Shown piece by piece: positions 32,420-42,010 of a stretch of 64,000 nt of DNA (position 1 is the first letter of the stretch; every line of letters begins with the position of its first letter). The notes below the pieces were generated by a model. It was not told where the DNA came from, ran no database searches, and worked only from the letters and a program-made list of their open reading frames with translations. The DNA comes from Piscicola geometra (lineage: Eukaryota; Annelida; Clitellata; Hirudinida; Piscicolidae): contig OX030964.1 of NCBI GenBank assembly GCA_943735955.1, forward strand, positions 317,501 through 381,500, in the 5' to 3' direction. Both the position numbers and the translations under genes were made by a program.

Positions 32420-33359
32420 TAAGCTTTCAAATTAGGTGATCTTGAGTCTGAAGTTAAACGACCACATGTTGACAAATTCCGTTCACAGGTATACTTGCAG
32501 GTATACTAAAAAAACTTTTTTCTACTTTTTGTAGTATTTGAGTTTTTTTTACTCCAATAGATTTAACATCTTTATAATCTTCAATTTTGGTGGGTCGTAA
32601 TTGTGAATATTTGTATAATTCATTCTCTTCTGAATCTTTTCTCTTGTTCATTATTATAAATTCTTCAATGTTAGAAATATGTTTTTTAACAACATTCTTA
32701 TTCTCCACAACTGCACAAATAAAATCATTTGTATAATTTGATAGTAAAAAAATTGTATTATAATTTTTACGTTATAAAAACTAACATAAAGTGTATGAAT
32801 AACCATCATGTGTTTTTTTTCTCAACGTCACTGGAGCTTTGTCTGGCTTTACAAAATGGAATTAAATGTTCTCTAATGCAAGTCTTGGTATTCTTTTTTT
32901 TTCTATCCCAAACTTTTTAAATATTATTTTTCTATACTGGGGGATGCAACAGACATGCTGCCATATGAATAAGATCAACGGGTGAACGGATAGCTGAGTG
33001 AATGAACGGGTAGCTGAGTCAGCAACGACTCTCGGCTTGACCAATAATGAAAGGTCTTAGGTTCAAGTGCAACCAATGCCCTAGTAACCCAAAAGCGCAA
33101 GTGAAAATATGCAGCCTAAGTGGCCTGGAAGCCCGTTCGGGTTATACACCACTATAAAAATGCTCGTCATTATTTTTCTTATTATTAGGCATCTTTTTTT
33201 GTCAAAATGATCAACTGAGCATTCAACTAGAAATTAATAATGCAAATTCAAAGTATAAATTTATAAACTAAAAATAATATAACTGACCATTTTGATTTCA
33301 TCTGACAAGTTTTCATCATCACCATTTGTTCTAATTTTCCTAATATTTGGACTCGCCAT
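32420..33359 (-). pseudogene. hAT transposase of the TAGAGGTC element
   Basis: The coding start on the minus strand is an ATG at 33359 reading MASPNIRKIRTNGDDENLSD then EIKM, with a possible donor (gtcagt). Near the 3' end, 32708-32420, the minus strand gives an acidic linker and then, in another frame, ERNLSTCGRLTSDSRSPNLK. This is the hAT motif S-E-R-x-F-S-x-x-G-x-L-x-x-x-x-R. The core is largely missing, frames are broken, and a SINE has inserted, so it is non-functional. Confidence 0.65.
32978..33170 (+). mobile_element. tRNA-derived SINE
   Basis: A pol III box-A-like motif TAGCTGAGTCAG (33011-33022) and a box-B-like motif GGTTCAAGTGC (33060-33070) are spaced 49 bp apart, as in tRNA genes. 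The 5' part is partly duplicated (ggatagctgagtgaatgaac). It is followed by a non-tRNA body (gtggcctggaagcccgttcg) ending near 33170. The tRNA fold is degenerate, so it is a SINE and not a functional tRNA. Confidence 0.7.
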
Positions 33360-33732
33360 AACAACTTCAAATGTAATGTTAGAGATTTTGACATTGACAG
33401 CGCAATGGTGACTTCGTCATACATTTCTATTGCATTTAATACTTATTTCAAGTACGGAGTATCGATGAAATAGAGATTTCCATACTGCTGGAATAAAATT
33501 GTTAAAAAATTCACTCTTAATCCCCGTTTTTCCCGTTCCCGTTTTAAAAGTTGATTCCCGTTTCCGATTTTTCCAGTTCCCGATTTGAATATTGATTCCC
33601 GTTCCCGTTCCGAAAACCTATTCTCGGTTCCCGACTTTTCCTGTCCCGAAATTAATTTTCATTCCCGTTCCGCGGGAGTCCCGCAGGTACACGCGGGTAC
33701 CCGGTTGGATCGGGTACCCGGTCTGACCTCTA

Positions 33733-34092
33733 GTACCTATGTATGTATTTTAGCATAAATATTTGTTCACAGTTAAGAAATAATAGAACCATGTTAGAAA
33801 TTTTGTTTTGACAATAGAATTAGTCAAGAGCCCAATGATCCGTATTTGGACACATTACAAAAACATCAAAATATTCGAAATTTTGAGTTATTATCAAAGT
33901 TTCGATAAGAAGACCCCAAACTAAACTGGAATTATGAATTAAAACTTTTTACATAGTATGGATCATGGGACGGGTTCTTATGGGTTGATAATTTCAGAAA
34001 TTTTATTTCAAATTCAAGCTTCACATATTTTTTTGCCCCACCCAACTCCTAATTTTAATTTCCTTCGCTTCCTCTTCTTCCAAACATCACAG
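33733..34092. other. Intron or intergenic, nothing identified
   Basis: AT-rich sequence ending in a strong polypyrimidine tract (cttcgcttcctcttcttcc) and acceptor for the exon at 34093. Confidence 0.5.
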
Positions 34093-34303
34093 GTATACGG
34101 ACTGTGTTCTAAGGATCTGTCCAAATGTAAAGCCTGAAAGGGTGGCTTTGTTGCTCGAAGAAATCGGTTTCGAAGCGGTTGTAGCCATTCCGAAGAGTGT
34201 TCTCATCAAGGGAGAGCTGGTCAGAGACCTCATCCTGGTTAAAAACTTTGCGTCTCTCAGAGAGGTGATTGCTTTGCGTTTACTTGAAGCCCGCCTCATT
34301 TAG
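34093..34303 (+). CDS. GNAT N-acetyltransferase, terminal exon
   Basis: After a strong acceptor (ttcttccaaacatcacag, AG at 34091-34092) the frame (phase 1) reads YTDCVLRICPNVKPERVALL, LEEIGFEAVVAIPKSVLIKG, ELVRDLILVKNFASLREVIA, then LRLLEARLI and TAG at 34301-34303. The pattern L-L-x-x-x-G-F-x-x-x-x-x-I-P-K-x-x-x-x-K-G-E-L-V-x-D-L-I-L-x-K is the C-terminal alpha4-beta6-beta7 part of GNAT-fold acetyltransferases. It lines up with residues 207-255 of the paralogue at 34841. Upstream exons are not visible. They may lie left of the hAT insertion at 32006-33732. Confidence 0.6.
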
Positions 34304-34840
34304 AACCCGCTTCACATTTACTATGAAGGCATTCAGGTTTTATGCATCTAAACGGCTTTGACTTCATGTTTAGTGAAAAAATAAGAAATAATTGTTGAAA
34401 CAGAATAACGAAATTATCGATCTGAAACTACAATATTTAACAATTCTATGTTTTTGGTACTTAGTGGAAAAATACCTATATTTATGAACATTTATTTATT
34501 GGCATTTCAGGGTAATCTTTCATTTTAGAAAACATTTCTAATAAGGTTCTCGAAGAGGCGAGTTCTAGATGAGACAAGTTCTAGGCGGGTCCTGCAATCT
34601 GTTGCAATGTGGCTTGGGAGAGTTCTTTTATGATTGGTGGCTACAATCATTTGTAGTCTATTGAGCATTCAATTCAAACTGTTTACTTGACTAAAGCGGT
34701 TGAATTCTTTATTGTCGGAAATGAAATTATAGTTTTTTTAATTAGTCATACTAAAGATATTTTCACAAAAATCGGAGTAATTAAACTCATTCTTTTACGT
34801 ATTTTGTGTTTTACTATTCAGATTGGTATCAAAAACAACA
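34304..34840. other. Spacer between two GNAT genes
   Basis: No open frame of note. It ends in ttttactattcag (AG at 34820-34821), a possible acceptor for a 5'-untranslated intron of the next gene. Confidence 0.5.
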
Positions 34841-35692
34841 ATGATTAAACAAAATTTCACAAAACAGCCCAGGACAGAGGCAGAAGTGGTGCGAGCAGTC
34901 GACCGTATCTACAAGCCATCAAAATGCAATGCGATCTTCGAGCAGTGCACCCTGCCTAGCATTCATTTCCTCCCACGAATCTTCATTCTTCCCAACGAAC
35001 TCATGTTCTTCATCAGAAACGCAAGCAAAGACGATGCTGAGTGGTTGTTTGAAGAGATGAGGGGCGCCAGTGAAGAGAGCAGAGGCTACGGTCTACACGA
35101 ATTCCCAACTCTGGCTGCCTTCAAAGTTTGGATGATGATGGATAACTACTGCGTGGTGTACCACCTGATGAGGAAAAAAGATTTCTACAGACAGAAGGAT
35201 GGTGGTTTGATCAGCCACGGGACACTGATGTCATGTTTGAAGGATGCTGAAGTTCTGAAGAGCCTGGACCTGAAAGAGTGTCCCGCAGTGGCAAGCACCT
35301 TCGTCAGCGACTCGTGGCATGTGAGATCGCCTGCAAGCAATGCTGCAGAAAGCTTCGTTATTGTCTTATCGAAATACAGAAACCAGCGGCTGGGGAGAGA
35401 AGTCTTAAGAATTGAAATGGCAATTGAAAAAGAACTTGGATTCGACATAATGGTGAACGACACATTGAGCAACAACATTCAACTGACCAAGTCTCTGGTG
35501 AATGCGGTGGACACGAGCGTGATGACAGATGTGGGCTCCATTCCCAACACTTGCTACCTCAAAGAGGGTGGCTGGGTCGGAGTGTGCCTCCACGTTTACG
35601 ACTTTGTACGCAATTCGTACCCGTCGTTCAGTCGCATGGTTGATGCTAACAATGACGCAATCCTGTCCAATAAACTTGTCTCAAAGATTTGA
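34841..35692 (+). CDS. GNAT-family N-acetyltransferase
   Basis: An uninterrupted 283-codon frame from ATG at 34841 to TGA at 35690-35692. The family transfers acetyl from acetyl-CoA to an amine; the substrate here is unknown. The N-terminal half (MIKQNFTKQPRTEAEVVRAV ...) is not recognised. The C-terminal third is GNAT-like: a beta strand ASNAAESFVIVLSKYRNQ, a P-loop-like RLGREVLRIEMAIEKELGFD (degenerate Q-x-x-G-x-G/A, the last position is Glu), NDTLSNNIQLTKSLV, then VGSIPNTCYLKEGGWVGVCL and HVYDF. The last segment matches the I-P-x-x-x-x-K-G-x-x-V-D strand typical of the family. The region between residues 145 and 175 contains a Thr-Phe-Val-Ser-Asp strand. An AATAAA lies 63 bases after the stop. 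No introns are needed. It is the most intact gene in the window. Confidence 0.75.
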   Translation: MIKQNFTKQPRTEAEVVRAVDRIYKPSKCNAIFEQCTLPSIHFLPRIFILPNELMFFIRNASKDDAEWLFEEMRGASEESRGYGLHEFPTLAAFKVWMMMDNYCVVYHLMRKKDFYRQKDGGLISHGTLMSCLKDAEVLKSLDLKECPAVASTFVSDSWHVRSPASNAAESFVIVLSKYRNQRLGREVLRIEMAIEKELGFDIMVNDTLSNNIQLTKSLVNAVDTSVMTDVGSIPNTCYLKEGGWVGVCLHVYDFVRNSYPSFSRMVDANNDAILSNKLVSKI

Positions 35693-35754
35693 CATTTTGT
35701 TCACATTTCCTATGACTAATTTCTTTGTTACCTATTAATTTCAATAATTACCTG

Positions 35755-35760
35755 AATAAA
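35755..35760 (+). terminator. Polyadenylation signal of the GNAT gene
   Basis: AATAAA in cctgaataaaaaatag, 63 bases after the stop codon. Confidence 0.6.
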
Positions 35761-36488
35761 AAATAGTCATTTGAACTTGCTTAAATTAAATGGATTGAAT
35801 AAAATCATCATTTTTCAAAGGTGAAATAGCAAGTGAAACATTGCAGAAGGATCGAAAGTGGCTGTTTGAATCAAAATTATTTCCGTTACTTTTATAGGGT
35901 TTGTAAACAGAGAAAGAAACCTGAATTCTAATTTACTCTTTTTAGTTGTGCAATGTCAACCGACTCAACGCCGATGACTTAAAGACCACCACGGGTCGAT
36001 TCGACGCTCACTGTGCTTTTATTTTTAAGATTATTTTGTAGTAATTTCATGACTTTGTCTAAACTTTTATTGACAATCTAACCCACTTTTCAGATGTAAA
36101 GTTCGTGACTGTATGGGTCGAAACGACCCATGAAATGAATAATACGAATTGAATAGCTTAAGGGAAATTTTGGGGATATTTTTTCACGATTACAAAATTA
36201 GCAGTTCATAATTAACAAAATTAATAGACATTTTCGACAGTTTTGTTTTGAATGCATTTTTTGCAGCTTAAACGACTACCTGATGAGTTTAAATATACTG
36301 GGTGATTAAGAATCATTTTTCATCATGTTTCTTTCATATAGCTCTGCTCTTTAAATTTTAAAAAGCTGCTTCTTCCTTTTTTTAAGCTCAAATTCACGCC
36401 AGAAGATGAAAAGATTGAAGGCTGAAACGTCTATCATATGTTGAAAAAACATTTTGTTTAAGTTAGACAGTCTAACAAATATTTGTTT
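35761..36488. other. 3' flank, probable piggyBac end region
   Basis: No gene seen. ttaaagaccaccacgggtcg at 35981 and gggtcgaaacgaccc at 36113-36127 resemble the subterminal GGGTCGA motifs and TTAA target of piggyBac elements, which fits the transposase remnant at 36489, but I see no matching opposite end. Confidence 0.35.
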
Positions 36489-36803
36489 TTAACAAATATA
36501 TGCCATACACATGATAATAGCACTAACTAGTTTTTCTTTTTCCTTTGTAACTTCTTCGGGTAATACTCGAAGATTTATGCATACAGTTCTGACTAATTCA
36601 ATACAGCAATTTTGCGTTTCACGGAGCAATTTAATTAAAGTAAAAAATGATTTGTAACAACTGTTAGTCAAGCATCCAGATGTTCCATCAGGTTGAATTG
36701 GCTCACCTCCGTGATCATTACCAAAAATTACTTTATTTTCTAACAATACCCCGTTTTGGCATCACAAAGGCACCAAATTTGAAGTCATATTTTCCAGATT
36801 TAC
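36489..36803 (-). pseudogene. piggyBac transposase fragment, distal part
   Basis: The minus strand reads KYDFKFGAFVMPKRGIV, then in another frame GCLTNSCYKSFFTLIKLLRE, TQNCCIELVRTVCINLRVLP, EEVTKEKEKL. In piggyBac transposases (DDE_Tnp_1_7) the corresponding segment is T-D-N-x-Y-T-S-x-x-L-x-x-x-L-x-x-x-x-x-x-x-x-G-T-V-R-x-N-R-x-x-L-P. The second catalytic Asp is replaced here (TNS), and frames are broken. Confidence 0.65.
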
Positions 36804-37256
36804 ATATGTTTGTAGTCTTTTGTTTGGTGAAGGCTGTATAGTTTTTGAGGTTTTCTTTTCTTATAGTTTCTTCAACTCTCTCATTTTTTGAAAACATTTC
36901 AACTTTTTAAATCGGGGGTCTAATGATGTGGCAATTCTCGACCATTGGATATTCTGATTATTCATTTTCTCTTCCAATTTGGGAATAAATTTTGTGTGTG
37001 AAATGAATGACATAAGCTGGATCATCTTCTGGAGTGCATATTTCTTGTGTAAAGTGACAAATTGCAAGTAACACTAATGAATATTTCAAGTCTTTTTCAC
37101 CCCCTAGAAGTTAGGCTGCAAATCTTCAAGAAATTATAAGTTTTTTTGATTAAATGCAATTTTTCCCATTCGTTTGTTAACATTAAATTAGTAGTGTTTG
37201 TGTTCCCTTGCTGACAATTTAGCCAAAACAGCAAAAAACAGTTTAATTTGGATAAC
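36797..37256 (-). mobile_element. hAT internal fragment G (TAGAGCT family)
   Basis: Collinear with 2195-2645 of copy A (acatatgtttgtagtctttt ... acagtttaatttggat) but lacking both termini. It sits between two copies of a 95-bp piggyBac segment (36709-36800 and 37261-37358). Confidence 0.82.
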
Positions 37257-37445
37257 CTGGTCCGTGATCATTACAAAAAAATGACTTCATTTTCAAACAA
37301 TACCCCGTTTTGGCATCACAAAGGCACCAAATTTAAAGTCATATTTTCCCGATTTAGATGGCATGTACTGTTCTAAACTGAAACAACTTCAAAATGGTAC
37401 AAACCTTTCATCCACCTTCACATACTCATGTGGAATTTGATAGTT
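37256..37445 (-). pseudogene. piggyBac transposase fragment, proximal part
   Basis: The minus strand reads NYQIPHEYVKVDERFVPF, a stop, then SLEQYMPSKSGKYDFKFGAF and VMPKRGIV. This matches the piggyBac block I-x-x-D-E-x-L-V-P-F-R-G-R-x-x-x-x-Q-Y-x-P-x-K-P-x-K-Y-G-x-K containing the first catalytic Asp (VDE), which is conserved. The last 95 bp are repeated at 36709-36800 beyond the hAT fragment. Confidence 0.72.
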
Positions 37446-37727
37446 TTTATTGCCACATGTCATGATCAGCGCCCATTGGAGCAAACTTTGTTTTTTTAAC
37501 TTCAAAAACTTCTAATATTAGTTAAAAAATTCAAATCTTAGACATTAAGATATTAATTCACATATATTTCGTGATAATAAATTGGTTAATACACAGACAA
37601 CAGTCTTTGACCACAATGCCTGCAATGGTTCGCCTCTACCATTTTAAACCCCTATTAGGATAGTGACATCTTTTTTTTAAAAAAATTCTGATATGTATTT
37701 ATTTAAATATCATAAAAATCACTATGA

Positions 37728-37860
37728 CTTTTTATCTTGAAGACTTTTTATTCTGAAAACTTTTTATCCTGAAGACTTTTTATCTTGAAGACTTTTTATC
37801 TTGAAGACTTTTTATTCTGAAGACTTTTTATTCTGAAGACTTTTTATTCTGAAGACTTAG
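37728..37860. repeat. 17-bp array (GAAGACTTTTTATCTTG), about 8 copies
   Basis: Units alternate between atcttg and attctg variants, 17 bp apart. Confidence 0.92.
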
Positions 37861-38393
37861 TTTCTCACTAAAATTAGATAGTTTCTTAGATAGCTTTCAT
37901 AAAGAAGAGCTCGTTAAATTTGATTAATCAGGTTAAGGTTCTAAGATCCTTTAATGCTTTGCATATATCCATTAGCTTAGAAACCGAAACTCATAAATTA
38001 TGCAAATGAGAGTAACGATTGACGTGGACAAATTTCTATTGTTTAAATTTATAAGATATTTTTCTCCATATTACTAGTAAAACATTTGCGGATGACTTTT
38101 ATTCATTCTACTAAAATGGAGTCATATTTTGAGACAAATTATTAAAAAAATCTTTTGTTCTTATTGAATTTTTAATTCGTTCAGTAGTAATGATTCGTGA
38201 GAAATGTGTAAAATTCTCATAATTAGAGCTAGACGAACAACAGAAATCCTCTATGATAAACTTACTTAAATTGAAGTCACAAAAGTTTCAAGCATTAACT
38301 CTTAATGATTAACATAACTTTAACATTCAGTCAAGACTTGAGTATCCATATTCAAATAATCTACAAGATGATTATATCATATTCCATAAAAAT

Positions 38394-38422
38394 AACCCTA
38401 ACCCTAACCCTAACCCTAACCC
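38394..38422 (-). repeat. Interstitial telomeric-type repeat (CCCTAA)
   Basis: Five CCC blocks in aaccctaaccctaaccc..., 29 bp, perfect. Minus strand reads TTAGGG. Confidence 0.95.
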
Positions 38423-38680
38423 ACGCAGATCTTTTGACCTCTATAATGGTTATTTATAAAACAAAAACTTTAAAATCAACTGCTGGTGGTTTAAGTGGTA
38501 CAGCTGTAAGGGTTGATTTCCATAGATTCCAAAAGTATTAAAATCTTATATTAGAAAATGAATAGTCATCAATACTTAGAGAAAATTCATCCCTCATCAC
38601 TATCATCATCTCAGCAGTATTTTTCATTAGCATCATCATTATCATCATCTCAAAAAACTTTTCATTAGCAATTAAAGAAG

Positions 38681-39860
38681 CATGGGCAGCGATCCTGGGG
38701 GGTCCATTTTTGTATTCAAAAATTTCTATTTGGATATGACATAATCGTCAACCATGGCATAAAAGTAAATCTTTATACAGTAAAACATTGTGAGTATGTG
38801 TAGTTATAGTGATAGCTGTCTAAAACAAAATTATTCTTTGCTTACTTAAATACTACTTCACCTAGTTTTATTTATCACTATAGCGTAGGCGGGACTCTTG
38901 AAGGGGTCTGGGGTCCACCTTTACAAGAACCCCCTCACTCTTTTAAAATAAACATTTCTCAACTCTAATTTTAATACGAGCCTAATCGTCAACCATTGGA
39001 TGAAATGCTAATACAGTAATACATTGTGAGTATGTATGGGCAGGAATGCTAGGGAGATTCTGGGGTCCATCTTAACATGGATCCTCCTCAGTTTTACAAA
39101 CACAATAATTTCTTAACTCCTATCTTCATACAAGCATAATCGTCAACCATAGCATGAAACAGAATTTTTATTCCGTAATATATTTTTTCAATTTTTCAAG
39201 CAGACATTCAAAATGCTTTTCATAAAATATCAGTTCACTTTTTGCAACCAGAAAGATTTACATTGGTCCTAGGGTCCATCTTAACATGGATCCTCCTCAG
39301 TTTTACAAACACAATAATTTCTCAACTTCTATCTTAATACAAGGATAATCGTCAACCATAGCATGAAACAGAATTTTTATTCAGTAATATATTTTTCCAA
39401 TTTTTGCGGGCAGACATTCAGAATGCTTTTCAGCAAGCAGACAGATTTACATTTGTATAAAAAATCATTCATATTGTCCTACTTATTTTGCATGGGCGAT
39501 ATTCATAGGGGGTTCTGAGGTTCACTTCAAAATCGACTCTTTTAATTTTTTAGATGAACCAAAGTTAATGAATTTCAAAAGACTTCCAACATTAACTAAA
39601 ATTGTGGTTAAATCAAACTACAAGTTTCATATCGCATAACTGCCAAAAAGAAATGCTGAGGCTTTTAGCTCATTCTATCGTTAGAAACACAGTGTGCACT
39701 GCTAATGCCGAATCAAGCCAGTTTGGTGTTGTGGTTGACTGCAATGGGTTAGAGCAGGAATCGATATGCATTCGTTTTCTTGATGAAGCTTTGAATGTTA
39801 ATGAACAATGGGTTTATTCAGCCCACCAGATACGATCGGAAAAACATTATCTGCTGTAGT
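38681..39860 (+). mobile_element. hAT/DUF4371 element H, 5' part (split by element K)
   Basis: Starts CATGGGCAGCGATCCTGG, a hAT-type terminus. The segment recurs inverted as 41690-42777 (copy H2). It is cut at 39860 directly after gctgtagt; the same 8 bases resume at 43855, where the rest of the element continues. Contains repeated gaccccagaaccccc/cgtcaaccatggcat modules in the 5' non-coding region. Confidence 0.85.
39599..39859 (+). pseudogene. DUF4371-type transposase, N-proximal fragment (H, part 1)
   Basis: Reads LNQTTSFISHNCQKEMLRLL, AHSIVRNTVCTANAESSQFG, VVVDCNGLEQESICIRFLDE, then ALNVNEQWV, in the pattern F-L-S-H-x-x-Q-N-E-(M/I)-x-x-x-x-A-x-x-I ... F-x-x-x-x-D ... Q-x-x-x-C-I-R-x-x-D of DUF4371 (ZMYM1-like hAT) transposases. 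The Asp of VVVDCN fits the first catalytic Asp. After WV a frameshift gives YSAHQ in place of FSPPDK. It then ends at the insertion of K. Confidence 0.82.
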
Positions 39861-40411
39861 CAGTGGTGCAACCAGACCTTTTCGAAGGGTCTCGCAATTT
39901 TTCGAAAATCGATGAGTTATTTTGGTAGTGGGGCGGGGGGGAGTAATGCATTTTTCAATATGCCATAGGGCAATTATAATTTCTCTGGATGGCCATCGGG
40001 TCTAAAATGATGACGTAACTCCAAGTATACTATGCAACTTAGCAGGGGCGGCGATCTGCGGAAAATCTTGGGGTTGAAATCAAAGAACCGGTATTGACCA
40101 ATACAGTAAAAGCAATACTATTTAGTATTGTTCACTGTAGTGCAACTTATTTTTGTATCACCAAACATTAAAAAAGTTTGATCCTCAATAAAAGTACTTT
40201 TCTATTGCTACTTTTGAAAAGCGATTTGAAAAAAAAACAATAGCTTTATATTATTTCTCATCTATATAAATTCAATTACAACTAGCAATCAACAAATCAA
40301 ATAAATTTTATAACATCTTGTTTTCCATTCATTTCTGAGTACAATAGTTTAAAAAAATTACAAATAGATTTAAATTTGCCAAACTTATAAACAAACATTG
40401 TGAGATTTTTT

Positions 40412-40456
40412 TGGCCCACAGTGTATATTTAGAATCTGAATATACACTGTGGGCCA
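40412..40456. other. Perfect 18-bp inverted repeat hairpin
   Basis: TGGCCCACAGTGTATATT (40412-40429) and its exact complement at 40439-40456 are separated by nine bases (tagaatctg). It lies in the 3' non-coding part of H2. Confidence 0.9.
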
Positions 40457-40519
40457 TTTCAATAACATAAAATACCCTCTCTGCCTGTCCTACTGCCCTC
40501 TCCCCACAGCTTGTTTACT

Positions 40520-42010
40520 CCAATTTCCAAAAAGACCCCTTCGAAAGTCTGACCGACTAGCAAATTGTTCTGATAGTCTTTTCAAATCCAGACTGTTAAG
40601 TATATCCTGATGTGCATGACAAACGGCCAGTGAAGCAAAGCACTAAAATATCTTTTTGCAGTACATGACACACAAGCATCCACCTGATCAATCTTTCAAC
40701 CTAAAGAAACAGATGTCTGGCTTCCGGGATCATAGCTTGCATTATTTTTTGCGTTTGTGCTAAAGTTCTGTTTTCATTCTGGTCTTTAAACATAGTTAAC
40801 TGTGAACAAAGACCAGTTTCATTTAACTCACGATACTGTTTGCAAATATCATGGTTCACTTCACCAGTTAGCAACATTGTCTCCAGATGCAAGTATGAAC
40901 GCAAACCAGGAGAATCTCGATTAAACCTTAAGTTGCATGATTGCAATGTCTATGACAGCGTAATATGCTGCTCGATAATGTTCCTCTGGTGTTGTTGCCA
41001 CATAAGCTAGGCCCAGCCCACAATACTTTTGTGGCGGCTTTCACACTCGAGGTACAGCAATCGGCTTGAGATCAAATGCCAAAACCATATTATTGACATC
41101 TCTGATCGTAGGCGACGCAGTTCTTGCACAACTGAATCAGTCGCTGCAACAATTTCACTGACCTTAGCACTTGCACACTGCGAAGACTTGTTTAACTGTT
41201 CCAGAAGTGAAAAAACCAAAACAACTTCTTGAGGGCCTTGTTGAAAAAAAACCTCGAGCCTTGCAGCTGTTTCATCAGCAGTACCAATAGATTATAAGCT
41301 AACAAGTACCATTTCATAATGTTCAAGCACAGAAGACACTGTAGATACTCTGGTCAGCCATCTTGTAGGACAAAGAAGTTTTATACTATGATTTTTATTT
41401 AGTGGCTCATCAGAAAAGAGACACTAAAGCATCACTAAATTGTTTCTTGACCTTTCCTGAACGATTGTAAAAAGCACATAACTCTTGGACAAACTGAAGT
41501 GCGGATAAAGGGATTTGCGGCAGCTGATTGCTGGGCATCAAGATTTGCACAATGTGCAAAACAGTGGAAAAACAATGCAAGCGGATGCTCACTGCTGATA
41601 ATAGACTGACAACCGTTATATCGGCAGCTCATGTTAGCAGCGCCGTCATAAGTCTGAGTTCTTAGTTTATCTATAGGTAGCATAATTCTGATCAAAAAAT
41701 CTTTTACTAAAGCAGATAATGTTTTTCCGATCTTATCTGGTGGGCTGAATAAACCAATAAACTGTTCATTAACATTCAGAGCTTCATCAAAAAAACGAAT
41801 GCATGCCGATTTCTACTTTAACCCATTGCAGTCTTGTGTGCCGTCAACCAAAACACCAAAATGGCTTGATTCGGCATTAACAGTGCACACTGTGTTTCTA
41901 ACGATAGAATGAGCTAAAAGCCTCAGCATTTCTTTTTGGCAGTTATGAGATAGGAAACTTGTAGTTTGATTTAACCACAACTTTTGTTAATGTTTGAAGC
42001 CTTTTGAAAG
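40520..42010 (-). pseudogene. DUF4371-type hAT transposase of H2
   Basis: From right to left on the minus strand: FLSHNCQKEMLRLLAHSIV (41960-41900), the CIRF-DEALNVNEQ segment, LVKDFLIRIMLPIDKLRTQT, YDGAANMSCRYNGCQSIISS, EHPLALFFHC, AHCANL, VQELCAFYNRSGKVKKQFSD, TRVSTVSSVLEHYE, SSQCASAKVSEIVAATDSVV, QTQKIMQAMIPEARHLFL, and SLDLKRLSEQFASRSDFRR. The DGA-NMS-G-Y-G and HC-AH-NL motifs are diagnostic for DUF4371 elements. Several stops and frameshifts are present, and the core of the C-terminal A-E-R-x-F-S dimerisation motif is missing between ERLIR and LAVCHAHQ, so the protein is dead. Confidence 0.85.

Larger units (their letters stand above)
32006..33732 (-). mobile_element. hAT transposon with TAGAGGTC ends
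   Basis: Terminal sequences TAGAGGTCGGAC (32006) and inverted TAGAGGTCAGAC (ending 33732), with subterminal runs of cccgttcccg and a palindromic gggtacccggttggatcggg-type block at the right end. The minus strand encodes hAT transposase pieces. I find no matching 8-mer at the flanks (attcgcttc-like left, gtacctat right), so the duplication is lost or an end is wrong. A SINE sits inside. Confidence 0.7.
37446..38680. other. Unassigned region with short repeats
   Basis: No gene seen. Contains the 17-bp array (37728-37860) and a telomere-like run (38394-38422). The 79-codon open frame at 38305 crosses the telomeric run and is not credible. Confidence 0.5.

Noticed and set aside
32978..33075. Functional tRNA gene
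   Set aside because: The box motifs are present but the cloverleaf does not close and the sequence continues into a SINE body.
32006..33732. 8-bp target duplication for the TAGAGGTC element
   Set aside because: The flanking 8-mers do not match at any nearby choice of end, so none is claimed.
38305..38541. Open frame with a Thr-Leu repeat
   Set aside because: The repeat is the telomeric run. No gene signals around it.
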